Source: Methanobacteriota archaeon (GTDB taxonomy: Archaea; Thermoplasmatota; Poseidoniia; Poseidoniales; Poseidoniaceae). From it: 34,460 nt of DNA. This document shows, piece by piece, positions 7,801 to 22,069 of the stretch. Within the stretch, counting starts at the first letter, position 1; each line of letters begins with the position of its first letter. A program made the translations under genes and the position numbers. The stretch lies in the NCBI GenBank assembly GCA_002696315.1, contig NZRR01000056.1, forward strand, positions 57,765 through 92,224, in the 5' to 3' direction. Below the pieces are notes generated by a model. It did no database searches and had not been told where the DNA came from. It saw only the letters and a list, made by a program, of their open reading frames with translations.

Positions 7801-8271
7801 CTAATGCCATCTATGGTAAGCGGGATGACCTTCTTTTACAGATACAAATAATCCTTCTCCTTTCGCACATAATTTTTCTCCAGCGTGTAACTCCATAGAA
7901 ATTAATGCCCTATCTTCAAATAATTCTTCAACTTTAGATGTGATAACTAATAATGCATCTAAAGGAGTCGGTCGTATCAGTTTAACAGAGTAATTAGCAG
8001 TGACTGTACATGATGGTTTCTCTTCCTCTCTTTGGTCCATAATTGCAATTGCAGCTGTCCAATTACCGTGGCAATCAAGTAATGTTCCAATAATACCGCC
8101 ATTAATCATTCCAGGGAATGCTTGATGTTCAGAACTAGTTTCAAATTCAGTTCTTAAACCACCTTCAATTCTATATGAATCTATTTTCAAACCTTTTTCA
8201 TTAGCAGGTCCACATCCAAAACAAATTGAATTTGGAGCGAATTCTCTTTGGACACCAATCAATTCTGACAT
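7801..8271 (-). CDS. Hotdog-fold thioesterase (PaaI/4HBT-like)
   Basis: From the preferred ATG at 8271 this is a protein of about 156 residues. A TTG start at 8304 would add 11. It has the hotdog thioesterase pattern: a CFGCGPANEKGL segment near the N-terminus, then HQAFPGMINGGIIGTLLDCHG. There the G-M-x-x-G-G-x-x-G-x-L-x-D helix carries the catalytic acidic residue, and later beta strands include SVKLIRPTPLDALLVI. Members hydrolyse acyl-CoA thioesters. The substrate cannot be read from the sequence. The CFGCG start is common in small stand-alone thioesterases. It is the first gene of a two-gene minus-strand operon with the SprT-like protease and is divergent from the AstE-like gene. No SD decides the start. 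Confidence 0.85.
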   Translation of the reverse strand: MSELIGVQREFAPNSICFGCGPANEKGLKIDSYRIEGGLRTEFETSSEHQAFPGMINGGIIGTLLDCHGNWTAAIAIMDQREEEKPSCTVTANYSVKLIRPTPLDALLVITSKVEELFEDRALISMELHAGEKLCAKGEGLFVSVKEGHPAYHRWH

Positions 8272-8445
8272 ATCTTGCGATGTTTTGGTAGGTTTATGAA
8301 TCAATAGTATAGATTATTTATCATTAATATTAGAAATAGATTAATCAGTCTCCTTCAACAGTATCCCTATGGTGGTAATATAGGAGAAAAGGGGGTCGAT
8401 ACCGGGAAAAAAGTAGATTCTCCCAAAATTAGGATTTCTCATGAA

Positions 8446-9723
8446 ATGCCACCAGATAGGAAGAAAGCGGTAAAAGATGCAATGAAGGCAAAAAAATTAT
8501 CAAAGCCCGAATGGGATAGAATTAATGAACCATCGGTACATAAATTTAACAGAAAAAAAGTTAATCCTGGTGAGATTCGAACTATTAAACTTAATTTACT
8601 AAAGGTGACTATTGGAGATTCTTGGCCTACATCTGTATGTATTTTACATGGAAATCGTCCTGGCCCGATAGTTACAATTATCGGAGCAATTCATGGAGAT
8701 GAACTAACTGGTCCTAGTGCTTGCGCTCATCTTTTATCTGAGGCATTAACAGCAGATGGTGGCCCTCTGGATCCTAAAAAAATAGCGGGTACGATTCGAA
8801 TTGTACCTGTAATAAATACTCCAGGATTTAAATCAAATTCTAGATATTTCCCTGATGGAAGAGATTTAAATCGAGAATTTCCTGGAAGGAGGACAGGAAA
8901 TACAACACAAAGAGTTGCGCATAGAATTTATCATTCATTAATTAAAGATTCAGACTATATTATCGATTTACATTCTGCCGCTAAAGGGAGATCAAATATG
9001 CCTCAAGTTCGAGCAGATTTAACTCATCCAGCCTCCCAACATCTTGCTAAATCATTTGGAATTGAAGTTATTTTAGATAGTAAACCTCCAAAAGGTTCTC
9101 TTCGTAGAGTGATAAATAATTTAGATATTGGAGCAATTACTTACGAAGGTGGAGGGGCTAGTTCATTAGATCACCAAGCAGTTCAAGTTGCAGTTAATGG
9201 TGTATTAAATTCATTAAAAACATTACATGTAATTCCCGGTTCACCCAGTAGACCAAGATTTAGATTACTTGCATCTGGTTCAACTTGGTTGAGGGCTCAT
9301 GGAGGTGGTTTATTGGATATGCTTGTAGGGCCTGGTTCTATTGTCGAAGAGGGAGATATAGTTGCAACAATTAGTGATCCACAAAGTCCTGGAGAATCTA
9401 TTGAATTAGAATCTCCACTTACTGGTCTTTTTATTTGTGCAGCGACCCATCCATTTGTAACAGCAGGAACACCAGTCGGACATATTCTCCCTATTACAAA
9501 GTCTAAAGAATTAATTTTGAACCAATGTGATGAGCAATCAAGATTAATTGTTAATGGGTCATTGGGCACTCCTGTTTGGCGTGAAGAATCAGATGTTGAT
9601 GAAATCTCTATTGAGGGAGAATGGTCTGGAGGCAATGTTGATTCTGAGTGGCAAAGAAATTGGGTAAATGAAAGTAATAATTTAGATGAAAATAATATTA
9701 TCTCGGCTGAAGAAGAAGATTAA
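8446..9723 (+). CDS. Succinylglutamate desuccinylase/aspartoacylase family zinc hydrolase
   Basis: This 425-residue member of the AstE/AspA branch of M14 zinc carboxypeptidases removes an acyl group from an N-acylated amino acid or a related compound. The zinc site is visible as IGAIHGDELTGP (His and Glu ligands, about residues 81-85) and IIDLHSA (third His, about 175). The substrate-binding DLNREFPGR lies at about 143-151, and ITYEGGG holds the general-base Glu. A C-terminal barrel-sandwich region follows (GPGSIVEEGDIVATI to ESPLTGLF). The acidic tail of about 60 residues is not typical. No in-frame start lies upstream. An AGGA sits 11 nt before the ATG, and an out-of-frame ATG begins 5 nt earlier. 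Its stop overlaps the stop of the convergent LeuA-like gene. The exact substrate is unknown. Confidence 0.88.
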   Translation: MPPDRKKAVKDAMKAKKLSKPEWDRINEPSVHKFNRKKVNPGEIRTIKLNLLKVTIGDSWPTSVCILHGNRPGPIVTIIGAIHGDELTGPSACAHLLSEALTADGGPLDPKKIAGTIRIVPVINTPGFKSNSRYFPDGRDLNREFPGRRTGNTTQRVAHRIYHSLIKDSDYIIDLHSAAKGRSNMPQVRADLTHPASQHLAKSFGIEVILDSKPPKGSLRRVINNLDIGAITYEGGGASSLDHQAVQVAVNGVLNSLKTLHVIPGSPSRPRFRLLASGSTWLRAHGGGLLDMLVGPGSIVEEGDIVATISDPQSPGESIELESPLTGLFICAATHPFVTAGTPVGHILPITKSKELILNQCDEQSRLIVNGSLGTPVWREESDVDEISIEGEWSGGNVDSEWQRNWVNESNNLDENNIISAEEED

Positions 9724-10982
9724 GAATTAGTTTGTAAAAAATCTTGAACTACCAGGGTAACTTCTTCATCAGACATTAATTTTCTTTTTGATTTTGCAAC
9801 TTCAAATAAATGTGCTACCAACTCCTCTTTTGGTTCAAATCCATTATTTTCAAGCCACCATATAATATTTGATCTACCGCTCATATGACCGATTCTAATA
9901 ATCTGTTGTAATCCAAAATCTTGTGCTGGAACTCCAGAATACACTCTGTCTGCTAACCAATGATCACCTTTTTTCATTGCTTTAATCACTGCTGATGCGT
10001 GTACTCCCGTACCCGTTTCGAAAGCATCTTCACCAAATACGGGATAATTTCTCGGTAATGCAACTTCAACATATTCGTGTGCTTTATTCATGTATTCATT
10101 TAATAATGTTAAATCATTATCTATTACTCCCATCAAGCTCAGGTTTACAAGTGTTTGATCAAGAGGGGCATTTCCAGCTCTTTCACCTACGCCTAAAGCG
10201 GTTCCATGAAGTACATCAGCACCTGCTTCAACTGCGGCTAAATTATTTGCCACTCCTAGGCCTCTATCTTGATGCCCGTGCCAATTAATTTCAATGTCTC
10301 TTCTTTTAAATCCAGCATCAGGTATTACTTCATCTTGAATGAAAGTCAATAATTGTCTCGTTCCATTTGGTGTAACATGTCCACACGTGTCACAAACACA
10401 TAATCTGTCAGCTCCTAATTCAAGTGCTCTGGAGTAAATTTCTTTCACATCCTCTGGTCTACTTCGAGTTGTATCTTCAGTGACAAACATCACAGGAATG
10501 TCATTATCTCTAGCATAACCAACAGCTTTGTCCATAGTTGAAATTAATTTTTCCATAGTCCAATTTTCAGCATATTGACGAATAGGGCTAGTTCCTAAAA
10601 AAGCACTTGCTTGTATTTGAATTTCATATTTTGCTTGTAAATCAACTAATGGTTCAATATCAGAAATTACAGTTCTTACAGCAGCTCCAGGTCTAATTTT
10701 GTAATCGTTTTCTACAATATGGTTCAGCATCGCATCAATATGTTCAACATGGAATGGTCCAGCCCCAGGTAATCCAAGATCTACCTTTTGAATTCCTAAT
10801 TTCTCCATATATGTTAATAACTCAATTTTTTGTTCGATTGTAGGATTTCTAGCGGACGGTGATTGTAGTCCATCTCTTAATGTTTCATCATCAAACCATA
10901 CTTTATGCGGGTGTTTTGAATCATCACGATTTAATTCCCAATTAATGATATTCCAGTCGTAAATTAAATTTTGTTCATTCAT
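9720..10982 (-). CDS. 2-isopropylmalate synthase-like DRE-TIM metallolyase
   Basis: This is a protein of about 420 residues in the LeuA/homocitrate/citramalate synthase family, which condenses acetyl-CoA with a 2-oxoacid. The signature FDDETLRDGLQSP carries the metal-binding Asp and the catalytic Arg. EINWHGHQDRGLGVANN holds the HxH metal ligands, and GTALGVGERAGNAPLD is the conserved C-terminal barrel motif. The C-terminal allosteric domain of classical leucine-type LeuA is missing or very short, so substrate preference is open. The ATG at 10982 is chosen because GAGGTG lies exactly 6 nt before it. The upstream GTG at 10991 is part of that SD. It starts about 50 nt after gyrA on the same strand and may be co-transcribed. 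No other leucine genes are nearby. Confidence 0.85.
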   Translation of the reverse strand: MNEQNLIYDWNIINWELNRDDSKHPHKVWFDDETLRDGLQSPSARNPTIEQKIELLTYMEKLGIQKVDLGLPGAGPFHVEHIDAMLNHIVENDYKIRPGAAVRTVISDIEPLVDLQAKYEIQIQASAFLGTSPIRQYAENWTMEKLISTMDKAVGYARDNDIPVMFVTEDTTRSRPEDVKEIYSRALELGADRLCVCDTCGHVTPNGTRQLLTFIQDEVIPDAGFKRRDIEINWHGHQDRGLGVANNLAAVEAGADVLHGTALGVGERAGNAPLDQTLVNLSLMGVIDNDLTLLNEYMNKAHEYVEVALPRNYPVFGEDAFETGTGVHASAVIKAMKKGDHWLADRVYSGVPAQDFGLQQIIRIGHMSGRSNIIWWLENNGFEPKEELVAHLFEVAKSKRKLMSDEEVTLVVQDFLQTNS

Positions 10983-11034
10983 AAGAGGCACCTCAGGACA
11001 TTATCTCAGAGAATGTTCTAGTGTTTGAACTTCA

Positions 11035-15844
<4,810 letters not shown>

Positions 15845-15921
15845 TTAAGTTTCGATTAAGCTCACAAGTATAGGTAAAAAAAATTCGACAGCATTAAAGT
15901 TAACATCAGATACGCCTTGTC

Positions 15922-16707
15922 GTGAACCGTCCACTGGTATGTGTTTCTATTGAGGGGCACACAGTCAAAGAATGCATCAAGGCAGCGGGTTTAGCAGCTC
16001 TAGCAGGTGCAGATATGTTGGAGATTAGGTTCGACTTATTATATTTAGCAAAAGTACACCATAATGATGATTCAGATTCAGAAAATGATCAAAAAGTAAA
16101 ATTTGAATTAGTACCAAAAGAGGTTTCGGAAGTAGACGTAAAAGATACGATTAAAAAACTCAAAGAAGCTATAGAGCAACCAGTTATTTTTACATGTAGA
16201 AGTAAAGAAGAAGGCGGTTTTTTCCCAGGAACTGAGGAAGAAAGAATTGAAATCTTATCTAAGGCGATAGAAAGTAAGGTTAGTTGGATTGATTTAGAAC
16301 TTAATTTAGATTCAAAAAGTCGTAAAAAATTATTTGAAGATGCTACAAAGTCAAAAACAAAAATCATTTCATCTTTCCATGATATAAATCAAACTCCAGA
16401 TGCAGATAAGATAGTCTCTCTAGTAGAGGAAAATCATGAATCTGGAGATTTAATAAAATTATGTTTCAAGACAAATGATTATCACGATGGAATAGAAATT
16501 GTTACAGCTTGTTGGAATTTAAAGGACAGCCCCCACAAGATTAGTCTGATGGGTTTAGGACCAAGTGGAGATTGGACTAGATTACATGCACCTTTACTTA
16601 ATCAAGCATTAGTTTATGCTACTCTTGAATCTGATTTTCATTTAGGTAAAAAAGGTCTGATAAATGTTAGAGATTTGACAGATGCTTGGGAAATGCTAGA
16701 ATATTAA
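15922..16707 (+). CDS. aroD: 3-dehydroquinate dehydratase, type I
   Basis: This 261-residue TIM-barrel enzyme of the shikimate pathway converts 3-dehydroquinate to 3-dehydroshikimate through a Schiff base. Conserved sites are EIRFD (Glu34, Arg36), IFTCRSKEEGG (about 89-99), IISSFHD with catalytic His153, and LIKLCF with Schiff-base Lys179. GPSGDWTRL with substrate-binding Arg220 follows. An acidic loop insertion of about 20 residues (about 45-62) is unusual. The start is GTG: no earlier in-frame start is plausible, and a TATA-like CATTAAAGTT at 15892-15901 lies about 26 nt upstream, fitting a leaderless transcript. It is divergent from gyrB and ends 10 nt before the convergent membrane-protein gene. 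Other aromatic-pathway genes are not in view. Confidence 0.92.
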   Translation: MNRPLVCVSIEGHTVKECIKAAGLAALAGADMLEIRFDLLYLAKVHHNDDSDSENDQKVKFELVPKEVSEVDVKDTIKKLKEAIEQPVIFTCRSKEEGGFFPGTEEERIEILSKAIESKVSWIDLELNLDSKSRKKLFEDATKSKTKIISSFHDINQTPDADKIVSLVEENHESGDLIKLCFKTNDYHDGIEIVTACWNLKDSPHKISLMGLGPSGDWTRLHAPLLNQALVYATLESDFHLGKKGLINVRDLTDAWEMLEY

Positions 16708-16717
16708 TCTAGATTCA

Positions 16718-17689
16718 TTATTCTTCCTTCATTGTTCCGAATGATTTAGATTCCGTTCCTGAAACTTTTGGAATTAATTTCGAGTTTTCAGAGATTAAAC
16801 CAGCTTTTTGATAACGAACATGTAAGATCGCAGGAATTGCGGCAACGGTTAGAAATAATCCACAACAAGTTAGACTTACGGTCCAATTTGGTAGTGCAAA
16901 TCGTTCTTCAATCATTACTTGAATGTCAATTTGTACATCATGCCCTGGTGCTCCGGCATCATCATAAATATTATCCCATCCATCAACAATTAAGTAAAAT
17001 TCTTCCCAACTAGGGCCTCCTTCCTGCCACATTGTATTTGTCACTAAAGACTGATCTAATGCAACTGAAAACTCAAAGTTTGAATCATCATGATATTCAT
17101 GAACATCTCTAAATGGTTTCCAATATAGACTACCTAAATATGATTGCCATTCTACTGGAATATCATTCTTCCAATCTCTCCATTCCTCGTGTCTTTCTCT
17201 GTAATCTCTTTGATATGTTTCCCAGTCATATTCAGTTAGTAGATATACATCAACATTTGAGCTTCCCAAAATAGTTCCATTGTTCAAATGTTGTGCTGTA
17301 ATACAAAATGTATATTTTTGTCCCGTAGTTAAATTCAGTCTAAGACCACTAACTGAATCATTTAGCATCATTTGGCTAGTACTAAAATCATCATCTTGCG
17401 TTAATGTTCCTAGTGGTGATTGGGGAATATATTGCATAGACATATCCTGCATGTCTTCGGTTCCCTCATCGACAAATTGTTCTTTTTCCCCATACCAGTT
17501 ATAGTCTTGAATTGAAATATTTGCGGCTTCTATACCCCATATAGGTTCTCTATTTGAGGAACTACAAGAAGCAGCAGAAACAGGCTGAATTAGATTGTTT
17601 GATTGTGTTATTGTTGAAATAAAAAAAGGTAATAAAAAAATCAAAACTAAGTAAATAGAGATTCTTCGAATCCATGACATTTTCTTCAC
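16718..17689 (-). CDS. Secreted single-pass membrane protein, partner of the PKD protease
   Basis: I do not recognise a family. The 323-residue protein has an N-terminal signal peptide (hydrophobic about 11-27, possible cleavage after the Ala-Ala near 39-40). A Trp- and Asp-rich extracellular region of about 225 residues follows. A membrane segment at about 265-288 (SLTCCGLFLTVAAIPAILHV) and a cytoplasmic tail of about 35 residues complete it. The extracellular part has several Asn-x-Ser/Thr sites and a charged stretch around YRERHEEWRDW. The start overlaps the stop of the upstream PKD protein gene by the four bases GTGA, and an ATG 9 nt later is an alternative. The tight overlap and the shared layout (signal, ectodomain, C-terminal anchor, cytoplasmic tail) suggest that the two proteins act together at the cell surface. 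Confidence 0.8.
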   Translation of the reverse strand: MKKMSWIRRISIYLVLIFLLPFFISTITQSNNLIQPVSAASCSSSNREPIWGIEAANISIQDYNWYGEKEQFVDEGTEDMQDMSMQYIPQSPLGTLTQDDDFSTSQMMLNDSVSGLRLNLTTGQKYTFCITAQHLNNGTILGSSNVDVYLLTEYDWETYQRDYRERHEEWRDWKNDIPVEWQSYLGSLYWKPFRDVHEYHDDSNFEFSVALDQSLVTNTMWQEGGPSWEEFYLIVDGWDNIYDDAGAPGHDVQIDIQVMIEERFALPNWTVSLTCCGLFLTVAAIPAILHVRYQKAGLISENSKLIPKVSGTESKSFGTMKEE

Positions 17690-20600
17690 TTACCTCTAAC
17701 GGGGCGAATATAACCAGAACTAGAATTTCTTCTTTCTTCTTTATCTAAAACATTTGGTTTTGGAGGCGGAGTATGATTGTCCATTCCCATAACTCCTCCT
17801 TTAACTTCCACTGTATCTACTTCGTATGTTTCTGAAGCCTCTTCTGCATTTTCTTCAAGTTCATTAGGTTGCCTCATCGCAAAATATCCTAAGAGTAATA
17901 CAGCAATAATCGTACCAATAAATATTACACTATTACTTCCAATATCTGAACTAAAGTAGCTATTTGGATCAGCCCAATCAAATTCTTCTTGCTCTTCATC
18001 TGATTGCTTTTGTAGAATTTTTATCGGTATATATTCAATTGAACAATGGTTTATACCATCACAAATTTTCAAAGTAATCACTGTGTTTCCTGTATTGTTC
18101 CAAGAATATTCTAATGATTGAGCAATAATATAATCATTTGAATTATCTCCATCCATTGCTGTAGAAATTCCAGTTTCTTCATATCTAGAATCTAAATCCC
18201 AGTAATATTTTATTTCTGAATTTACATCTTCTTCACAATCATTTTCTGAAATTCCATCATCATCATTATCTATGCTTGGATTAAGATCTCTACAAGCGAT
18301 AATTCCGTTTGTCAGTTCTAAATCATCTGCAGAAGCTGTTACTCTAATGTTGGTTTGTTCTACTATCTGTTCAATCCCACTAGATATACTCAGACTATTG
18401 AAAATAGGTGCTTCATTAATTCTAACTTTAAATTGAATTTGACTTGTATCTCCAGTTCCGTAGCCATCTCTCACAGTTAGAGTAACCGTATATACTCCTG
18501 GAATGTCGTAAGAATGCCATGGACTTGCTTCATTACTAATAGGTCCCGCATCACCAAAGTCCCAAGAATATTCTACAATGCCATTCCAATCATTTTGGCT
18601 TTGGTCAGGGTTAGTAAAACCATCAAATCTGAAATCACCATCTCTAGTACCACTAGAATCAAAGAATAATAGTGTACCAGGTGCTGCAAAAATCTCTCCT
18701 TCGCTAGTAAATGTAGAAGTATATGTGAAAATACTATCATTACCTCTTGGAGTATTCTCATTAACGATTTCACCATTTAACCACGCATCTAATATTTTTG
18801 CATTAATTATTGGGGCTGGGTTTGCGATTCTAATTATTCTCTCTAAACTTAAAGAATTTAATCCTAGAGAGTCAGTAATTATTAATGTAACACTATAATC
18901 TCCAGGTTCATCAAATTGATATCCAATTGGTTCATTTGATGAAATATTAATTGAAAATCCATCAGAAAATATCCATTGGGCCATTAAGATATCTGAACTA
19001 TCTGGATCGTAGCTAGAACCTGAATCAAAAGTATAATTTCTTCCAGCAACTGCATCTTCTGTTACTAAATTAAGAGGATTACCCAAATTATCGTATACAT
19101 TTAGTACTGGTACTGGCCTTTGATTATTTACGGTAACAACAAATATTGCAATTGATTGATTTCCATCATCATCGGTAGCGGTAATTGTGATGTTGTAATT
19201 TCCGGGAAATTTCCAAGCTGGAGTGGGGTTTGTGTCAGAAGATGTGATTGGTTCTAGAAAAGAACTATCAAAAATGACTCCGCTACCATCTAAGTTGACT
19301 TCTCCTTCAAATTCCCAGATTATTTCTGTGATTGTACCATCGTCATCCACAAAAACTTCTGGTAACGTAATTGGAACAAGAGTTTCTGTTACGAAGTCAC
19401 CTGTAAATACTTGTCTTGGAATACGATTCATTACTAATATTTCTAATTCTAGGAAAGCAACGTTTGTTCCATCACTAATACTTAGATTTAAAATTGAAGA
19501 TCTGCCATCTGCTTCGCCTTCAACCCATGCATGGACAACTTCATACATCCCAACTCCCGACTCAACATTACCATCACCAAATGACCATGTGAATTCTAGT
19601 AAATCAATTGGAACATTGTCACTAGCTCTATACGCACTAAATTCAGTTGCTTGGTCGGTATCTAAACACCAATCAGCAGGACACCAATCTGGTTTTTGAC
19701 TCAAAGATTGGCCATTTATTCTAACTTCAATTACTGGAGTAGACTCATCAGTTATGTTCATACTCCAATTAAGGGTGTCACTCCACCCTCCTCCTATATC
19801 TTGAACTTTTAATGTGACTGGGAAAATCCCTACTGATGTATACGCTCTTCTAGGATTTTTGAGAGTAGATGTGCTTCCATCTCCAAAACTCCATTCATAA
19901 GCCACAGGAGCATCACTGTTGGGTAAACTTTCATTATCTGTTGATAATCCCCATTTATCTTCTCCAGATGCTGAAAATTGAATTTGATCCCATGTTTCAG
20001 CATCAAAAGTATTGATTGAACCAATTGCTTCAGGCTTCATATTTTCTAAAAAGAGATTAGGTAAAACTTGTGTGTCAATTACTGAACCTGTTAATTCAAC
20101 TAATCTTGTGACTATTGTGTAGGAATCAGTTAATTGAGGGGTAAACCATGAACTAAAAGTTACTGGTTGACCACCTCCAGCATTAACTCTAGATGTGGTA
20201 GAATCTACTAAATTATTAGACGAATCATATACTTCAAGTAAAACATCAACTTTTTCCGAGTATGCTTGAGATGTTACGTAAGTGTCAACTTGAATTGTGT
20301 CAAATCCTCCGTCTCCGTCTCTATCTGTATAGTTAAGTAACGGTGATGGGTTTAATGTTGGAGGTCCTGTAATTACATTTGCATCTATACTTACTGATGA
20401 TGTAGGGTATGATGTAAAACCAGGAGGTAATGTTCCGTAACAATCTTCGTAATTACAATCACTCGGAGTGGATTCAAACCATGTAATTGCATAAACTTCA
20501 TCAGTACCATTTCCAAATCCAGGTACTAGTCCTGTAGCTTGACCATAATCTGGGTTTCCATCACCATTTCCATCTGGTCCAGGTAAGAAATCGAGGGGAG

Positions 20601-21987
20601 AGGTAGTAACAATTCCATTAGTATCAATTGCCGCCAAAACCCCATCAAATTGTGTTAATTCCGAGGTTAGCCTAAGATTAAGTTTACCTGCATTTCCATC
20701 TGCAACCATCTTGAAAATTGCTAACCCCCATCCTTCTATAACAACACTCGGACTTGTCCAAGGTTGTGACCAAGTTGTGTGAGTTTCTGAAGGTTGAACT
20801 CTACAAACAGAACTAGAACCTCCACATGTAGGTGTCATATCAATACTATCAAATCCATATGGTGCTTGATCCGAGTCTAGCGCTGCTGCAACGGAGAAAT
20901 TGGCCATCGCATCAGAGAAGGTGTTACCAATTGGTGAAGAAACTCCACCTGGTGGATTTGCTAATAAATTCGAGACTCCAAACCCACCACTGGCTTGGTC
21001 TGAAACAAGTTGTGCCATAGCATTAGGACCACCTAGCATGTCGTGAAGATATAGCATGAAGAGCATTCCAGCACCATAATCTGAAGTGTCTTCTTTTTGA
21101 TCCCACCAACGAATGCTAACATCTGGACGACTTGTCCATGCGTTAATGTGTCCTCTAAGGGAATTATCCATTCCAAAGCAAAAGAATGCGGCCATGTCTG
21201 CATTTCCTTCATCTACCCACAGATATTCACTAGGATCTGCGTGATTATGTAGTAGATGTTGGAACTCATGTGCAAGAATTACCTTTCCAAATGAACCGCT
21301 AGTGTCAGAAGAGTCCACAAAAATTGATTCTTGGCTATTTGCGATTCCTGGGGAGAAATAACCTCCAATTCCTCCTCCTCCGTCTATATCATAAATTACA
21401 ATTTGAACTTGACAATTACCATCTCTGTCAGGCATTGAACCCGAAAGAAATAGATTTGTTACAGTTGGAAAAACTGTAGTTTCCCAATCAGTAGCAAAAC
21501 TATTCAATGTTGCAACATTGACATTACTACTAGTTCCAACTAAGAAAGCAGCATTCGCTGTTACCTTTTCCGCTACAACATCAATTGAACCTCCAGAGAT
21601 TGAAACTGTACCCGATTCACCTTCTGTCCAATCGTCTCCAGGGCTGGGTGAGCAACCTGGGTGAGCTCTTCCTGAGGTTTCTGTTTGAATCGCATTAGAT
21701 ACAGTCTGTTGAGAGTCAAAGGGCCTTCCTGCTTCTGAATATTTTGCTTTCATCCATCTAGATGCAGAATATACAGGTAATTCTTCAGAAAATAAATATT
21801 GTCGACCATCGATTTCAGGAATAAAATTATTCAAGTCACCTACTACATATGGTTCATTGATTGGATTAATTTCTTCATTATTTTCATCAGAGTTAGCAGA
21901 AACTAATGGAGAGAAACTAGCACCTAAAAACATGAATAACATTACTATAATTAGTTTAGCAGAGTAATTATTTTCGCGGTTCGACAT
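17686..21987 (-). CDS. Giant cell-surface HExxH metalloprotease with PKD repeats
   Basis: About 1433 residues, with a signal peptide (hydrophobic core about 12-32, cleavage near LVSA-NS). The peptidase-like domain contains LAHEFQHLLH (HExxH, about 243-247). Sixteen residues after the second His, WVDEGNADM supplies a Glu as third ligand, in the manner of gluzincins such as M6/M30-type enzymes. From about 655 to 1315 come five or six PKD-like units, marked by EWSFGDGS, FTWSFGDGN, IIWEFEG, AQWIFSDG, YSWDFGD and a weaker last copy. A membrane segment (SVIFIGTIIAVLLLGYFAM, about 1350-1372) and a basic, proline-containing cytoplasmic tail end the protein. Start: the ATG at 21987 has AGGTG 6 nt upstream, and the GTG at 21996 lies in that SD. 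It is probably a surface protease or adhesin. The substrate is unknown. Confidence 0.85.
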   Translation of the reverse strand: MSNRENNYSAKLIIVMLFMFLGASFSPLVSANSDENNEEINPINEPYVVGDLNNFIPEIDGRQYLFSEELPVYSASRWMKAKYSEAGRPFDSQQTVSNAIQTETSGRAHPGCSPSPGDDWTEGESGTVSISGGSIDVVAEKVTANAAFLVGTSSNVNVATLNSFATDWETTVFPTVTNLFLSGSMPDRDGNCQVQIVIYDIDGGGGIGGYFSPGIANSQESIFVDSSDTSGSFGKVILAHEFQHLLHNHADPSEYLWVDEGNADMAAFFCFGMDNSLRGHINAWTSRPDVSIRWWDQKEDTSDYGAGMLFMLYLHDMLGGPNAMAQLVSDQASGGFGVSNLLANPPGGVSSPIGNTFSDAMANFSVAAALDSDQAPYGFDSIDMTPTCGGSSSVCRVQPSETHTTWSQPWTSPSVVIEGWGLAIFKMVADGNAGKLNLRLTSELTQFDGVLAAIDTNGIVTTSPLDFLPGPDGNGDGNPDYGQATGLVPGFGNGTDEVYAITWFESTPSDCNYEDCYGTLPPGFTSYPTSSVSIDANVITGPPTLNPSPLLNYTDRDGDGGFDTIQVDTYVTSQAYSEKVDVLLEVYDSSNNLVDSTTSRVNAGGGQPVTFSSWFTPQLTDSYTIVTRLVELTGSVIDTQVLPNLFLENMKPEAIGSINTFDAETWDQIQFSASGEDKWGLSTDNESLPNSDAPVAYEWSFGDGSTSTLKNPRRAYTSVGIFPVTLKVQDIGGGWSDTLNWSMNITDESTPVIEVRINGQSLSQKPDWCPADWCLDTDQATEFSAYRASDNVPIDLLEFTWSFGDGNVESGVGMYEVVHAWVEGEADGRSSILNLSISDGTNVAFLELEILVMNRIPRQVFTGDFVTETLVPITLPEVFVDDDGTITEIIWEFEGEVNLDGSGVIFDSSFLEPITSSDTNPTPAWKFPGNYNITITATDDDGNQSIAIFVVTVNNQRPVPVLNVYDNLGNPLNLVTEDAVAGRNYTFDSGSSYDPDSSDILMAQWIFSDGFSINISSNEPIGYQFDEPGDYSVTLIITDSLGLNSLSLERIIRIANPAPIINAKILDAWLNGEIVNENTPRGNDSIFTYTSTFTSEGEIFAAPGTLLFFDSSGTRDGDFRFDGFTNPDQSQNDWNGIVEYSWDFGDAGPISNEASPWHSYDIPGVYTVTLTVRDGYGTGDTSQIQFKVRINEAPIFNSLSISSGIEQIVEQTNIRVTASADDLELTNGIIACRDLNPSIDNDDDGISENDCEEDVNSEIKYYWDLDSRYEETGISTAMDGDNSNDYIIAQSLEYSWNNTGNTVITLKICDGINHCSIEYIPIKILQKQSDEEQEEFDWADPNSYFSSDIGSNSVIFIGTIIAVLLLGYFAMRQPNELEENAEEASETYEVDTVEVKGGVMGMDNHTPPPKPNVLDKEERRNSSSGYIRPVRGK

Positions 21988-22000
21988 CGAAGACACCTGA

Positions 22001-22046
22001 TAATCTCGATTAGAGATGACGTTCTGTTATCGAGGACGTATATAAG
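22001..22046. promoter_or_regulatory. Shared divergent promoter with a TATA box and a dyad
   Basis: GTATATAAG (22038-22046) is a canonical archaeal TATA box, about 27 nt before the ATG of the glutaminyl cyclase at 22070, so that transcript is probably leaderless. Read on minus, the same bases give CTTATATAC, which would start transcription near 22014 and leave a leader of about 27 nt with the AGGTG SD for the protease. The dyad TAATC-tc-GATTA (22001-22012) lies at that predicted start and could be an operator. The dyad is visible in the sequence. Its regulatory role is inferred. Confidence 0.55.
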
Positions 22047-22069
22047 CCGCGTTGGAACATGTATCAGAC

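Noticed and set aside
8441-8473. ATG at 8441, better spaced from AGGA than the AstE-like start
   Set aside because: It opens only a ten-codon frame ending in TAA. A leader peptide is possible but there is no further support.
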